From the NCBI GenBank assembly GCA_027625915.1, contig JANTQA010000012.1:16454501-16518500 (forward strand): a DNA stretch of 64,000 nt. The letters are read 5' to 3'. This DNA is from Anaeramoeba flamelloides. Lineage: Eukaryota > Metamonada > Anaeramoebidae. How positions within the stretch are numbered: position 1 is the first letter of the stretch; each line of letters starts with the position of its first letter. The notes under the pieces are model-generated. The model made no database searches and was not told the origin of the DNA. It saw only the letters and a list, made by a program, of their open reading frames with translations. This document shows positions 54,235 through 64,000 of the stretch, piece after piece. The position numbers were made by a program, and so were the translations under genes.

Positions 54235-54811
54235 CTTCAGAAAAACGAGGGTCACTACGAATTTCTTCATCAATTTCAAAAAGTTGTTTAGGAGAAATTA
54301 ATTCTTTGGTGTCTCTATTTTGAACATGCTTTTTGAAGTGTTCCCAGAATTCGTCAATTTCTCTAACAGGTGTGGAAAGTAAAGTCAAATATATCTTTGT
54401 AACATTATCCATCCTATCACGAGACTCTTCCCATTTGATCCATTTTTTCCAAAGATCTCCTGATAAATAAGAAACCCCGAGTCTCCTAATTGCTCTTCGG
54501 AACAGTGATCGAACAAATTTCGAAGATTTGATCTCCATAGCAAAATCTAGATAATATTGCCAGATCTCAAGGCAGTTGCCTGCCATCTCGATTGCCTTTT
54601 CGTAAATGTCCTCTCTGTTCTCGGCATCTAAATCTGCGTATTTCTTCCAATAACCAAAGGTCAAGGGGAAGTGGCTTAAGAAGATCCCAAATGCTTTTCT
54701 GATATGATAAAGATCATTCGAGCTTTCGACTAAACCCAAAAATTGTGACCACGTTGTGAAGTCAAGTGGGTTTGCTTCTAAAAATTCATAAAACTGTTTA
54801 AATTTTTCCAT
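54235..54811 (-). CDS. PRPF39, first exon
   Basis: Starts MEKFKQFYEFLEANPLDFTTWSQFL and carries HAT motifs FPLTFGYWKKYADLDAENRE, IYEKAIEMAGNCLEIWQYYL and FVRSLFRRAIRRLG, matching the amino-terminal half of PRPF39 (FPYCYGYWKKYADLE type). It ends IDEEIRSDPRFSEG at a donor GTAGGT (54234-54229) after one base of codon 193; the downstream exon starts with the two complementary bases. ATG at 54811 is the first true methionine. Confidence 0.85.
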
Positions 54812-55963
54812 CAATTATATGGGTGTTGGCGAAAGTAAATTAAGTAAGAAGATCGCTAAAGAAAAAATTTTTGAAAAAATGAATTTTTATAACGTTTTGT
54901 TGTTTCAGAAAAAGGTTAATTAGCTGTAAATTTCATGACTTTGTATTTATGTGTTTCAAATATCTGAGACTGGGGTTCCAAATTCTTATTACATTACTCT
55001 TATTTTCTTGATATTTGGGTAGATATTATTAAACTTTTTTTGAAAAATTATTTGAACTTCATTTTCTGGTCTACCAATTACATGAAAGAAAGACAGTTTG
55101 TTGATGTGATTTTTTAAATTGAATTTTATGTTACAAGAGGACAAGATATCGAAGGTTTGGGAAAAATCTCAAAGGAATTAAAATAAATTATTGGTAGGCA
55201 TATGTGTGCAAGTTTTAAAAGAATCTATTTTGAAGAAAAATACAAATAAAATTTATCTTCTGTTTTAATTTTATGAGTGTTTTTGTGATGACTTAAAGCA
55301 GATTTCTACTTTTTAATGTTCTTATGATTTTTTTTTCGTATGAATTCCTTTTCTGTTTACTTAAAATTAATACCAAGGCTATTTCAAATAATTATTTAAT
55401 TATTTTTCAGAGATTTGGTTTTTTATATTTGGTCGTAAAAGGAAATAAGAAAGATTCAAAAAAAATATTCCCATCTGTTTTAACAAAGTTTCAAATGACT
55501 GCTTTTTAGTATTACCAAAAAATTTTGAATTCATCCCTTTCGATCTATTTAGTAAATACTTGAAAAAATTTTTTGCAAGATCTTTTTTTAAACAAAAGTA
55601 ACCATCTTTTTGGCAATTATTTTTAATAAATATTGAAAAAAACTCCCAACATGATTTTTAAAAGGAAACCTTACATGATAGAAAACTTGATATGAAATAT
55701 ATTAATAGAAGAAACACATTATTTTACTTAGAATAGTCAATTATAATATTTACAATCAAACCAAATATAAAAATTTAAATCTACTTTATTATCAAAATTT
55801 GAAAAGTGTGGTTCTGGAGATCTCAAAAATAATCACAATTTTTTCAACAAATTTTGAAGTAAAGATCAAAGTTAAAACCTTACAAAAAGAATAGCCTTAT
55901 AAAAACTTTTCAAATGTTTAATCCGCTATTTTATTTTTAATCATTAATTTTTTCTTTTATTAA
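54812..55963. other. 5' flank of PRPF39 and non-coding stretch
   Basis: Upstream region of PRPF39 on the minus strand, otherwise AT-rich with nothing I recognise. Confidence 0.4.
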
Positions 55964-56898
55964 GGGACTAGTCTATATTAAATTTTTTTCGGTAAATTTA
56001 ATAGAGATTTAGAATTTTTTTTGCCAATTACTTAAATTTGAAATCAAAGTGAAAAACTTCTTAGTATATTAATGAAATCTTGCTAAATGACATTCATTAA
56101 ATTTAGTTATTGTTTTTATAGAAATAAAAAATTTTTGCATTTTTTCATTTTTTTGAAAGTTGCTTTTTTTCAACTTTTCGCAAAAATACAAAAAATAAAA
56201 AAAAATATGAGCAAGAAAGCAAAACCTTGTTATGTTTGTGGAAGAAGTATAAAAAATAGTTTGAAAAATAAACCTGAAAGGGTTTTTTTGGATTTGCATT
56301 AAAACATAGTTTGATTCGAAAAAAATATACAATATATGCTTTACCCTTAATAAAAGATTTTCTTTTTTTATATTGTACCATTCTTTTTTTTCATGAATCT
56401 ACTTTTTCAGTTTACACTCTTTTGTTTTTGTTGAATTTGAAGTTTTTTTAAGTGTTCCCAAATTACCATCCCAAAAGTTTTTGTCAGAGTCAAAAAAAAA
56501 AACAAAGAAAAGAATAAGAATATATTTTTTAAAAAAGTAATTATTGATAAAACAAATTGAGTTCTTTATAGATTCAAGTTGGATGAATAGAAGTGAAGGA
56601 GAAAATATTCACCAGTTTTAAATTATTTTTTCGTTTTTAAAAATGAGAATAAATATTATTTTTGAGAAAATAATTAAATCCAAAATTAATCAAAAAATTC
56701 TCATCCATTAAAGATCTTTTTTCAAAAAAAAATTTTTAAAAGTCACTTTTTTTGGCAGAATTGTAAAATTTTAAAAAAATAAGAATTAAAAGTTCTAACA
56801 TTGAAAAAACCTGTCTATTTTCAATTTTAAACATATTTCAAGATAAGGATTCCTTATTTAGTTATTGGTCAAAAAAAAAATTAATATAGACTAGTCCC
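55964..56898. mobile_element. 935 bp TTAA transposon, copy 2
   Basis: TTAA at 55960-55963 and 56899-56902, ends GGGACTAGTCTATATTAA and its inverse. It is nearly identical to 10684-11613 in the same orientation, including the small KPCYVCGRSIKN frame (56087-56302). It lies directly against the next MITE, whose left end begins within a few bases of the TTAA. Confidence 0.85.
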
Positions 56899-56902
56899 TT
56901 AA

Positions 56903-57467
56903 TTCAAAGGAGAAAATATGAAATGTTGTAAAAAAAAAGAGTTTTTAGAATGTTAGTGATAAATAAAGAGTTCTATGCAATTACCCAAATTTTCGTAATA
57001 GTAATTATAATATCGGATTTTCTTAATAGACTAATAATAATTTACTTAAAAAATTGTTTGGTAAATACTAATACATTGTTTGAAAAATGATTTTTTTTTT
57101 AAGGGGCTATTTCTAGTAAATTTTTAAACCTACAATTAATATAGACTGGGAATTTTTTTTGCAAATTTCTTAGATTTGAAATACCTTGTTTATTTTTATA
57201 TATAACTTATTTCTAGATAAGGAATCTTTATTTAGAAAATGGTCAAAATAAAAATAATAGAGACTAGCCCCTTAAAATTAAATCATTTTTCAAACAATGT
57301 AGTGGTAATTACTATAAGATTTTTTATTTAAAACCCATGGTCCCAAAAATCAAAACACAGATATCTTTTACCATAACGAAATTGTTGGATAAATTGTATG
57401 GAACTCTTTATTTATCTCTAAAATTCTAAAAACTCAATTTTTTACAACATTCATAAATACTCTTGGG
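56903..57467. mobile_element. MITE with long inverted ends, copy 2, split by a small TTAA element
   Basis: The left arm (GAGAAAATATGAAATGTTGT) and right arm (ending ACAACATTCATAAATACTCT) are inverted copies. It corresponds to the outer MITE at 10449-11752. Its site TTTAAAACCCATGGTCCCAA is the unoccupied form of the site that holds the 930 bp insertion there. Confidence 0.75.
57103..57271. mobile_element. 169 bp TTAA miniature element
   Basis: TTAA at 57099-57102 and 57272-57275; ends GGGGCTATTTCTAGTAA and (reverse-complemented) GGGGCTAGTCTCTATTA. It shares subterminal blocks with the 930 bp element (AATTTTTTTTGCAAATT, TTAGATTTGAAAT; AGATAAGGA, TATTTAG, GGTCAAAA), so it is a shortened, older relative. 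The other locus keeps the site intact. Confidence 0.8.
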
Positions 57468-58373
57468 TAGATCTTACTTTTCATTTTTCGAAAAGTTTAA
57501 CAATAAAAAAAGTTATTTGGTTTTTATTCCCGGTTTCACTTTATTTCCCTTGGTAAAATCGTTCTGATAAGATTTTTTGGTCATTGAAACCAAAAAATTA
57601 TCAAATTTAAATGTGATAAATTATTTTAGTATCCTTCTCAGTGATCTATTTCGATAAATATAATTATCAAATCATTGTTCTTATAAACACTATTTTTTCG
57701 AATAATACTTGTAATTGGAAGATGTAAAAATTTTCAGTTTTGGTTATTTCTTGTTGCATCCGTTACATCCCTACCATGGAAATATATACTATATATAAAT
57801 TGGTTGTGTATGTTAAAGTTTTACATTATGAAATTAAAAAATCATTTTCTATGATAAGTTAAAAAATATCAACATCTTTTATATCAAAAGGGTAATTTGT
57901 TATTCTTAAAATATACAAAATCAATTTTTCTCAGTCATAAAAACCATAGAAATTGAAAGTATTTTTCGATCATCATTTTTAATATGTTTCAGACTAGTTT
58001 TTTTTCCATTTTAGGAAATTGAAGTTTGGTATTAATGAAATTTTTTTTTAATTAATTTTTGTTTCAATTTTTCAAAGCAAAAACGGATAAACTTTTTTTT
58101 AATCTTATATTATAAATCGTATGCTTTATGATGGGATTTAAGAGCCCTTTTACAGTTTGGTGTATATGATACAATTTGTTTATCAAAAATATATTTTTAG
58201 GGTTAATTCTTCATGTAAAAGGGGTGTGTCTTTTTTATAGTTAATATTTTATGTTTTTTGGTCTTTTTTTCAAATACACAATAATTCTCAAGAATTATAA
58301 GTTATAAAAAACGATATGGGTTTTTTTTTAAATCAAAATTAAAGAATATTTATATTTATAAATTTAAAATCTA
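57468..58373. repeat. Non-coding, includes the repeat shared with 30680-30990
   Basis: 57935-58225 parallels 30680-30990 (ACCATAGAAATTGAAAGTAT, TTTTTTTAATCTTATATTAT, GAGCCCTTTTACAGTTTG). The rest is unassigned AT-rich sequence. Confidence 0.45.
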
Positions 58374-58914
58374 AGCCCGATTCTAAAAAAATGTAAAAAC
58401 TCAAAATCGAAATTATACAAAAAAAAACCGAATTTATTATATTTTTCCAAACGTGATACAAACCCAGTTTTTTTTTGCCAACTATATTAGTCTTTTTATA
58501 TGTAATCATTTTTATCCAAATAAAAGAAAAAACAATTAAATTAAAAAAAATCAAAATCTCATGCGTCCAAAATAATGAAACGGGCTGAAGAAAATATTCT
58601 CATACTGAATTTGTAGAAAGGTCACCAACTATTATTGAGAGATTAATTGAAAAGATACCATCAACTAATTTTAAGTGGATTTTTCTATTTAAAAAACTTG
58701 TCAGTTACTTTATCTCAATTCTTTGAAAAAAAAAAAACTGGATCTAACGAAACAGATTAGGTAACTGGAAAAAAAGAAAAGAAAACAAAAAAGAAAAATC
58801 ACAGAATGAAAAAATGATTATTAAATTGAGAATTGTTTTTAAATTGAATATAAACTGTAGTGTTGCTATTCTTTCAAACGTTTTAACTATGCCCAAATTT
58901 TTGGAATTTTTTTT
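58374..58914. mobile_element. ~540 bp mariner-type MITE, copy 3
   Basis: TA at 58372-58373 and near 58915; left end AGCCCGATTCTAAAAAAATG, right end with ACTATGCCCAAATTTTTGGA. It aligns with 1317-1850, including AAAAGATACCATCAACTAAT. Confidence 0.65.
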
Positions 58915-60081
58915 TATAAACAAGATATTGAAGCATCTATTATTTTTAAAACAAATATGGGCTTGATCATTGCCACTCTCATTAATTTTTTGATCCAAAA
59001 TTTCCTCTTTTTTTCTAAAAAGATTAAGGTTCCTCTTTTGACAAAACAAAACAAAACTGAAGAAGAATTGATTTTTTCTTGCTTTTTAGTGTATTTTTTT
59101 TTTGGGAAAGTTGAAAAATACTTTTTTCAGGCTTCTTTTCTCACTACCTTTGAAAATTGATGAACACAATTTCTTTTTTTTTTGTTTCTGATTTGATTCT
59201 CTTCTTTATTTGGATTTTGGTTTTCATTGTTTTGTTGTTAAAACTTTTTTTTTTTTGTTTGGTTTATTGTTAGTCTGATCTAAATTTGCTCTTTTGAAGA
59301 GTTCGACAATATCCAAATTCTAAGATTTTCAGTTAATTACAAGAACTTTTTTCTTGAATGTTTTGCATTTCTACAGAAGGACTGGCTTTTCTTTTGACAA
59401 AACCATTTGTTTACGGTTCACCTTAAAAAAATAACAAAAAGAAAAAAATGATCGTTATTTTCCTTAGAATTATCCTAAATGGAAAAAAGAAAAAGAAAGT
59501 TGTGGTACATCCAAAAAAAGTGGTTAATTATTGAAAACAAAGTTTTACTGTAAAAGTGTTTTTAACAAGAAATTTTCCTTTTTCATCGGTATTTCAATTT
59601 CTTCCTTTTTTTTTCACAAATTGACAAAAGATACGTTCTTGGTTATTTGATCGAAGCGGGCAGCAACTAGACCTTTCTAAATTGTGTTTCATGATTTTTA
59701 AATTAATTTTCAATTGCAAAGTTTTTCTAATTTGTAAAAAGTGTCGGTTTTCGATCTATTGTCTCCTAGAGTTTATCTCAAAAAAATAAAAAATAAAAAA
59801 AAAAAGACAAAGAGCCACCAATCAACTCAAAAAAAACACAAAAATTAAGAAAAAAATCAGCAATAATCTGAGAAAAAAATATTCCATTCCAGAAATAAAA
59901 ATAACAAACGTTAAACAGTGGTACCGCATTCAAACTGACAAAATTTATTTAAAGAAAAATTTTTATCATTTTTTTTCTCCTTTTTTTATTAATTTTTCCA
60001 GCTTTTCTTTTTTCCACAAAATAAAAAAAAAACCTTTTTTTTTTTTCTTTTTATTTAACAAAACAAAAATAACAAACAAAT
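58915..60081 (+). other. 5' flank of the TPR gene
   Basis: Long T-rich stretch, then an A-rich leader (AAAACAAAAATAACAAACAA) just before the ATG. This presumably contains promoter and 5' UTR. No gene or repeat family is recognisable. Confidence 0.45.
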
Positions 60082-61632
60082 ATGCTTTCAAACTTCGGAA
60101 CCTGGTTTCAAAAAAACAAAACACTTGTACTTTCCCTTACTGAATTTTTCACAGGCCTCAATCTGGACCTTAACTTGGTTAAACAAAACCCCGACGAGTT
60201 TAAAAAAGGGTTTGAGTTATTGGGCAAATTAGACATCTTTGGTGCGGCAAGAGAGTTAATTGTAGGCTGCGGAATTGACTCAACCAAAGCTGACGAAGCA
60301 CTTGACTTACTGAAGGAAATTGTTGAGATTGTTGATGATATTGCAACCAAGAACATTTCTAAGGGCATCTTTGAAATCAAGTATGTTCTTTTAATTGCAC
60401 ACAAAGTCTTGCGTTTGCTCAATTGCGGGGAATTTATCCAGGCCTTTGAACAAATCCTTGGATCGTTCAAGGTTGACTTTGAAAAACTGTGGGAAGTAAG
60501 TTTACAACTCGAGCAAGGCAACAAGTCCGGCCTTGGAGAACAATTGATCCAATTGTTTGGTGTCAAGGAAGAGGACATGGAAAAAATGGAGCACTTGAAA
60601 ACCTTAGAAAACTTCATCAAGAGGGGACCTAACTCAACCACTTTACCGGCAGTTGTTGGCCTCTTGGGAATTGAAAAGTCCGTCGTGGACAAGGTGAAGG
60701 AAAACTTTGGAAGGATCATGCAATTTGTTGAAGAAGAGAATTTGCCCGAAAAGATCTCGCAATTCATCGATCCTACAACCCCAAACGAAGACAGCATTAA
60801 CCACGCCATCGACAATTTTGTCAACATTTTGAAGCCCTCCAGAAATGGTAAATTATGGGCTTGGTTTGGCCAAAGCTATTTGAGACGATCGTGGTATAGC
60901 AAGGCGTCCCTGTGCTTTGAAAAGGCATTGAAGGCCGACGAAGAAAACGAGGACTCAGAATGGTTTTACAACTGGGGCTACTCCCTGATCTATGAAGACA
61001 AATTTGACGAGGCCATTGAACAATTAACCGAGGCAATCGAATGCAAAGAAGAAGAGCCAAAATATTGGAACATGCGTGGCTGTGCCAAATTACGGGCAGG
61101 CAAAGAAGAGGATGCCATGGAAGATTGGAAAAAGGCAGACGAATTGAAGGCAAACGACTCCTACAACCTTGCCTGGAGAGGAGAAATGTATTCCCTCATG
61201 ATGAAATGGGACAAGGCCGTGGAATGGTTCAACAAGGCAACAGACGCCATGCCTCAAAATTCTTGGGCCCACTATGGCGCAACAGTCGCCTACCTATGGC
61301 TCGGAAACAACGAAGAAGCTGCGAAGTCAAGTATCAAATCTTCTGAGACCATGAATTTTGAATGCCAATACCAAAGCATTTATTATTTCTTAGTAAACAC
61401 CTTAGAATCCATCAGTAAAAAACTCTATCCCAAGGCTCTCTTTGAAATTGATCATTTCGAACACTGTATGAAAATGAAATTCAATTTTATGAGCCAAGCC
61501 AAAGCACTATTTTGGAAAGGTTGGGTTTTAGAACAAAAAGGTGAAAAAGAATCCGCTAAAAAATGTTGGGAACAATCTAAAGAACTTTATCCTCTTTTAA
61601 CTTGGACCGAATTTAAACTCAAGGAAAATTAA
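60082..61632 (+). CDS. TPR-repeat protein
   Basis: A 516-residue single-exon protein. Residues ~257-507 form about six tetratricopeptide repeats, each with the W/Y..G..Y....F..A...F..A pattern: LWAWFGQSYLRRSWYSKASL, WFYNWGYSLIYEDKFDEAIE, YWNMRGCAKLRAGKEEDAME, LAWRGEMYSLMMKWDKAVEW, AHYGATVAYLWLGNNEEAAK and ALFWKGWVLEQKGEKESAKK. TPRs are helical scaffolds for protein binding. The first ~255 residues are helical, with no motif I know and no signal peptide or membrane segment. The start is the first ATG, preceded by an A-rich leader typical of highly expressed protist genes. Codons are markedly G/C-ending compared with the 24-28 kb cluster. The specific partner or pathway cannot be told. Confidence 0.92.
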   Translation: MLSNFGTWFQKNKTLVLSLTEFFTGLNLDLNLVKQNPDEFKKGFELLGKLDIFGAARELIVGCGIDSTKADEALDLLKEIVEIVDDIATKNISKGIFEIKYVLLIAHKVLRLLNCGEFIQAFEQILGSFKVDFEKLWEVSLQLEQGNKSGLGEQLIQLFGVKEEDMEKMEHLKTLENFIKRGPNSTTLPAVVGLLGIEKSVVDKVKENFGRIMQFVEEENLPEKISQFIDPTTPNEDSINHAIDNFVNILKPSRNGKLWAWFGQSYLRRSWYSKASLCFEKALKADEENEDSEWFYNWGYSLIYEDKFDEAIEQLTEAIECKEEEPKYWNMRGCAKLRAGKEEDAMEDWKKADELKANDSYNLAWRGEMYSLMMKWDKAVEWFNKATDAMPQNSWAHYGATVAYLWLGNNEEAAKSSIKSSETMNFECQYQSIYYFLVNTLESISKKLYPKALFEIDHFEHCMKMKFNFMSQAKALFWKGWVLEQKGEKESAKKCWEQSKELYPLLTWTEFKLKEN

Positions 61633-61899
61633 TTGAAAAATAAATGAAAAAAAATTTCCAAAAGCCATTAAAAAAAAAAATACTTTTTAAAAAAACTTTA
61701 AACAAGTACCTTTAAAATATCTTTTTATTTATTCTTTTTAATATTAATTTATTTTTCTTTTCTTTTCTTTTCTTTTCTTTTCTTTCAACCAATTTCAATA
61801 ATATTAAAATTTATTTTAATATAAGTAAACAAAACAACAATTATTATTTTTTATTTTTTTTTAATACATTTTTCTTTTGGATTTTTTTTTTATTACAAG
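61633..61899. other. 3' flank of the TPR gene with TTTTC microsatellite
   Basis: AATAAA follows the stop within about 15 bases. A (TTTTC)n run lies at 61753-61786. Confidence 0.6.
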
Positions 61900-63485
61900 A
61901 TCTATTGTCGTTAAGTAAAAAAGTGTTATTCTAATGTTATTGAAATAGTAGGAATGATTGTAGAAAAATCATATTGAATTCTATTGAAATTTTCTTTTGA
62001 TCTTCAATTTAATGATCAAAATAAACATTGTTGTTTTTCTTCTAAAAGTTAACTAAGGATTTTCAGTTTATTCAATTTTTTAAAAAATCTATTGCTTGAT
62101 TAGTTTTATTTCTCCATCCGGACATCAACTTTTCTCTGGTTTTTATTATTCTATATATATTTTATTTGTTTTTCAAGTGTCAATTAACAAAAATAATCAA
62201 TAGTTTAACATTTTTTTTAGGAATATTTTGCAACAAACTAAGTTTAGATAAGGCTTTTTAAGAATTTTCTTTTAATTTAAACCTTGTGGTTTTTTACAAT
62301 AGAGTACTAAGATTTTTAATCAGAGTTCACATTTTGATTCTTTTTTCGAAAATAAACTCAAATAATTCTGTTTTTAATTCCATCGAATCAAATGATTCTT
62401 TTTTTTTTTCATGATAAGTCTCAACTCATTTCTTGTTTAAATTGGGGTTTTCCAAGAATCAAATCATTCTCAAAATTAAATAATCAATAATTTTTTTTTT
62501 TTATTTTCAAAAAGAATTTAATATTTCTTGAAAAAACTAAATATTTGAGGTTTTTCTTCATGGGATTTTGACTTTTTATCACATTTTCACCAATTATGAT
62601 GTTTTTAAGTTTATTCCCGATAAAAAAATAATTTTACTTTGGAATATAACCTAAAGATTCTCTCTTTTTTTTTTAATAGAGTTTTGGTAACAAAACTAAA
62701 TTCTTTTTTTGATAACAGGGAATCATAATAAAACAATTTTTAATGTTTTTGAAAAAATTATACTTCAAATAAGTTTTAAAAAGTGGAGAATGTTTGATAA
62801 AAATTGGTTCCATGGTAAACATTTTGATATTATGATTCCAAATTTTAATTTTTGAGATTCTATAAATTCCAAAAATGGAATAATTTTCGGAACCCTGATT
62901 TTAATTGTCCAATTCTTAAGAAAATCTATCCATTTTAAAGTTATTTTTATTTCAAACATTTATCAACTATCCTTTGAAGTATATTATTCTATTTATTTTT
63001 TATTTATTTTTAAAAAGGCTGATCATAAAAAAAAATAAGAGTAGGAAATTTTTTGATCATTTTGAGTAAAACAAAGTTTAGTATCAATTTATAATACAAA
63101 ACAATTAAAGATACTTAAATTATGATTTTGGAATTAAACTAAAAGCTTTTCTAAAAATTCCTGAATTTTTTTTATTAAATAATTTTTATATTTTGATTAA
63201 TTTTTTTTTTTTTGTTTTTGAAATTCCGATTTTTTAAAAAAAAACAATTTGAAAACAAAAATATTTGAAATTCCAAATTAACTTTAAGAAAAATAAGATG
63301 CTATAATTTCTTGTACAATGAAATTATTTAATATTAAAACACCACTTTGTCAAAAATTTCACCCTTCGAAAGAAATTAAGAAAATTTACACTAACCATTC
63401 CAATTAAAGTAAACGAAAACTTATTTTTAACATTTTTATTTTTTTCGAAAAATGGAAGTTTCTTCAGAAATTTCTCTTATGAATA
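61900..63485. repeat. Dispersed repeat family copies, non-coding
   Basis: 61900-62240 matches the family core (TATTCTAATGTTATTGAAAT, GGAATGATTGTAGAAAAATC, then the GATCTTCAATTTAATGATC centre). 62750-63060 looks like a more decayed relative. No gene is present. Confidence 0.5.
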
Positions 63486-63683
63486 CAGTCAGTTTCACTT
63501 TTAAGGTACAAACTTTCAACGAAATTTAAGGCACAAAAAAATCTCAAATTAAGGCACAAAATTTCGAATTTTTTTTTTTTACAATTTATTTTTACTAGAA
63601 TTTGAATTTTGTGCTTTAATTTGAGATTTTTATTGTGCCTTAAATTTTGTTGAAAGTTTTTGCCTTAAAAGTGAAACTGACTG
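63486..63683 (+). mobile_element. 198 bp palindromic Tc1/mariner MITE
   Basis: TA at 63484-63485 and 63684-63685; ends CAGTCAGTTTCACTTTTAAG and its near-exact inverse. It has the same orientation as the copy at 19548 and is the best-preserved left arm of the family. Confidence 0.88.
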
Positions 63684-63699
63684 TATCAACTCTACTCAG

Positions 63700-63954
63700 A
63701 TGTTTATTATTTCTAAACAATCGTGTGTGACGGCCGATTCTTGTAAAAAAGTGACATTTTGTATTTTTGGCTTTTATACTTTGAGTGAAATGGATTTAAC
63801 ACTTTGTAACAGAAATAAATTTCACTTTGAGTTGTTTTATCATTTAACAAATGATCTACATGAATATTTTATTTCTAAATACACGATATTAAAAGGTAAT
63901 TTTATAAATCATCTTTATATATTGCAAATTAAAAAAAATTTAACAAAAAAATAA
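63700..63954 (+). CDS. Hypothetical 84-codon frame or exon
   Basis: Opens with ATG at 63700 just after CTACTCAG, which could also be a splice acceptor. It has more balanced composition than its surroundings (KQSCVTADSCKKVTFCIFGF, LSEMDLTLCNRNKFHFELFY). A donor-like GGTAAT follows ACGATATTAAAA at about 63893. It may be one exon of a gene running off the window. I recognise no family. Confidence 0.3.
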   Translation: MFIISKQSCVTADSCKKVTFCIFGFYTLSEMDLTLCNRNKFHFELFYHLTNDLHEYFISKYTILKGNFINHLYILQIKKNLTKK

Positions 63955-64000
63955 AATCTAAAAGTAAAGTTTTTTTTTCATGGAATTTTATTATCAATAT

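Noticed and set aside
60108-60827. 239-codon minus-strand frame opposite the TPR gene
   Set aside because: Antisense shadow of a well-supported coding region with strong codon bias.
1-64000. CRISPR arrays, rRNA genes, LTR or retrovirus-like elements
   Set aside because: I looked for regularly spaced repeats, conserved rRNA blocks and long direct terminal repeats with reverse-transcriptase motifs and found none.

Overview
The window looks like nuclear DNA of an extremely AT-rich protist. Introns interrupt conserved eukaryotic genes (ribosomal protein eL8, spliceosomal PRPF39), stop codons follow the standard code, and there are no bacterial operon features. Lysine/glutamate low-complexity inserts, BTB proteins and a bacterial-type methionyl-tRNA synthetase with an N-terminal GST-like extension recall Anaeramoeba-like protists. 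That is an impression I cannot check here. Only about a fifth of the window is coding.

Genes, left to right: (1) an ABHD17-type serine hydrolase on the minus strand, apparently split by a ~5.6 kb intron (exon 1 at 13.0-12.6 kb, exon 2 at 7.0-5.8 kb); (2) a tight minus-strand cluster at 28.8-24.5 kb with a coiled-coil frame, a P-loop NTPase plus nuclease-like protein of the RHS/Crinkler kind, and a BTB frame; (3) ribosomal protein eL8 (L7a) on the plus strand at 33.7-35.2 kb with two introns and an unusual acidic/basic tail; (4) methionyl-tRNA synthetase, minus strand, 44.7-42.3 kb; (5) PRPF39, a U1 snRNP factor, minus strand, with exons at 54.8-54.2 and 51.8-50.3 kb around a ~2.45 kb intron; (6) a TPR protein, plus strand, 60.1-61.6 kb. 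The synthetase and the TPR gene use clearly more G/C-ending codons than the 24-28 kb cluster.

The rest is mostly the graveyard of small DNA transposons. Two kinds can be read directly. TTAA-flanked elements have inverted ends beginning GGG or GGA (copies at 0.7-2.1, 10.7-11.6, 13.9-14.6, 56.0-56.9 and 57.1-57.3 kb). TA-flanked Tc1/mariner-type elements form several families of about 198, 400, 479, 490, 540 and 624 bp, plus a 1.03 kb relic with a recognisable DDE transposase tail. Many are nested, and two related loci (10.4-11.8 and 56.9-57.5 kb) carry each other's empty sites, which proves the TTAA target duplication from the sequence alone. Transposons fill the long introns of the hydrolase and PRPF39 genes, and inverted copies of a 479 bp element bracket the eL8 gene. 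I saw no tRNA, rRNA, CRISPR array or retroviral/LTR element.
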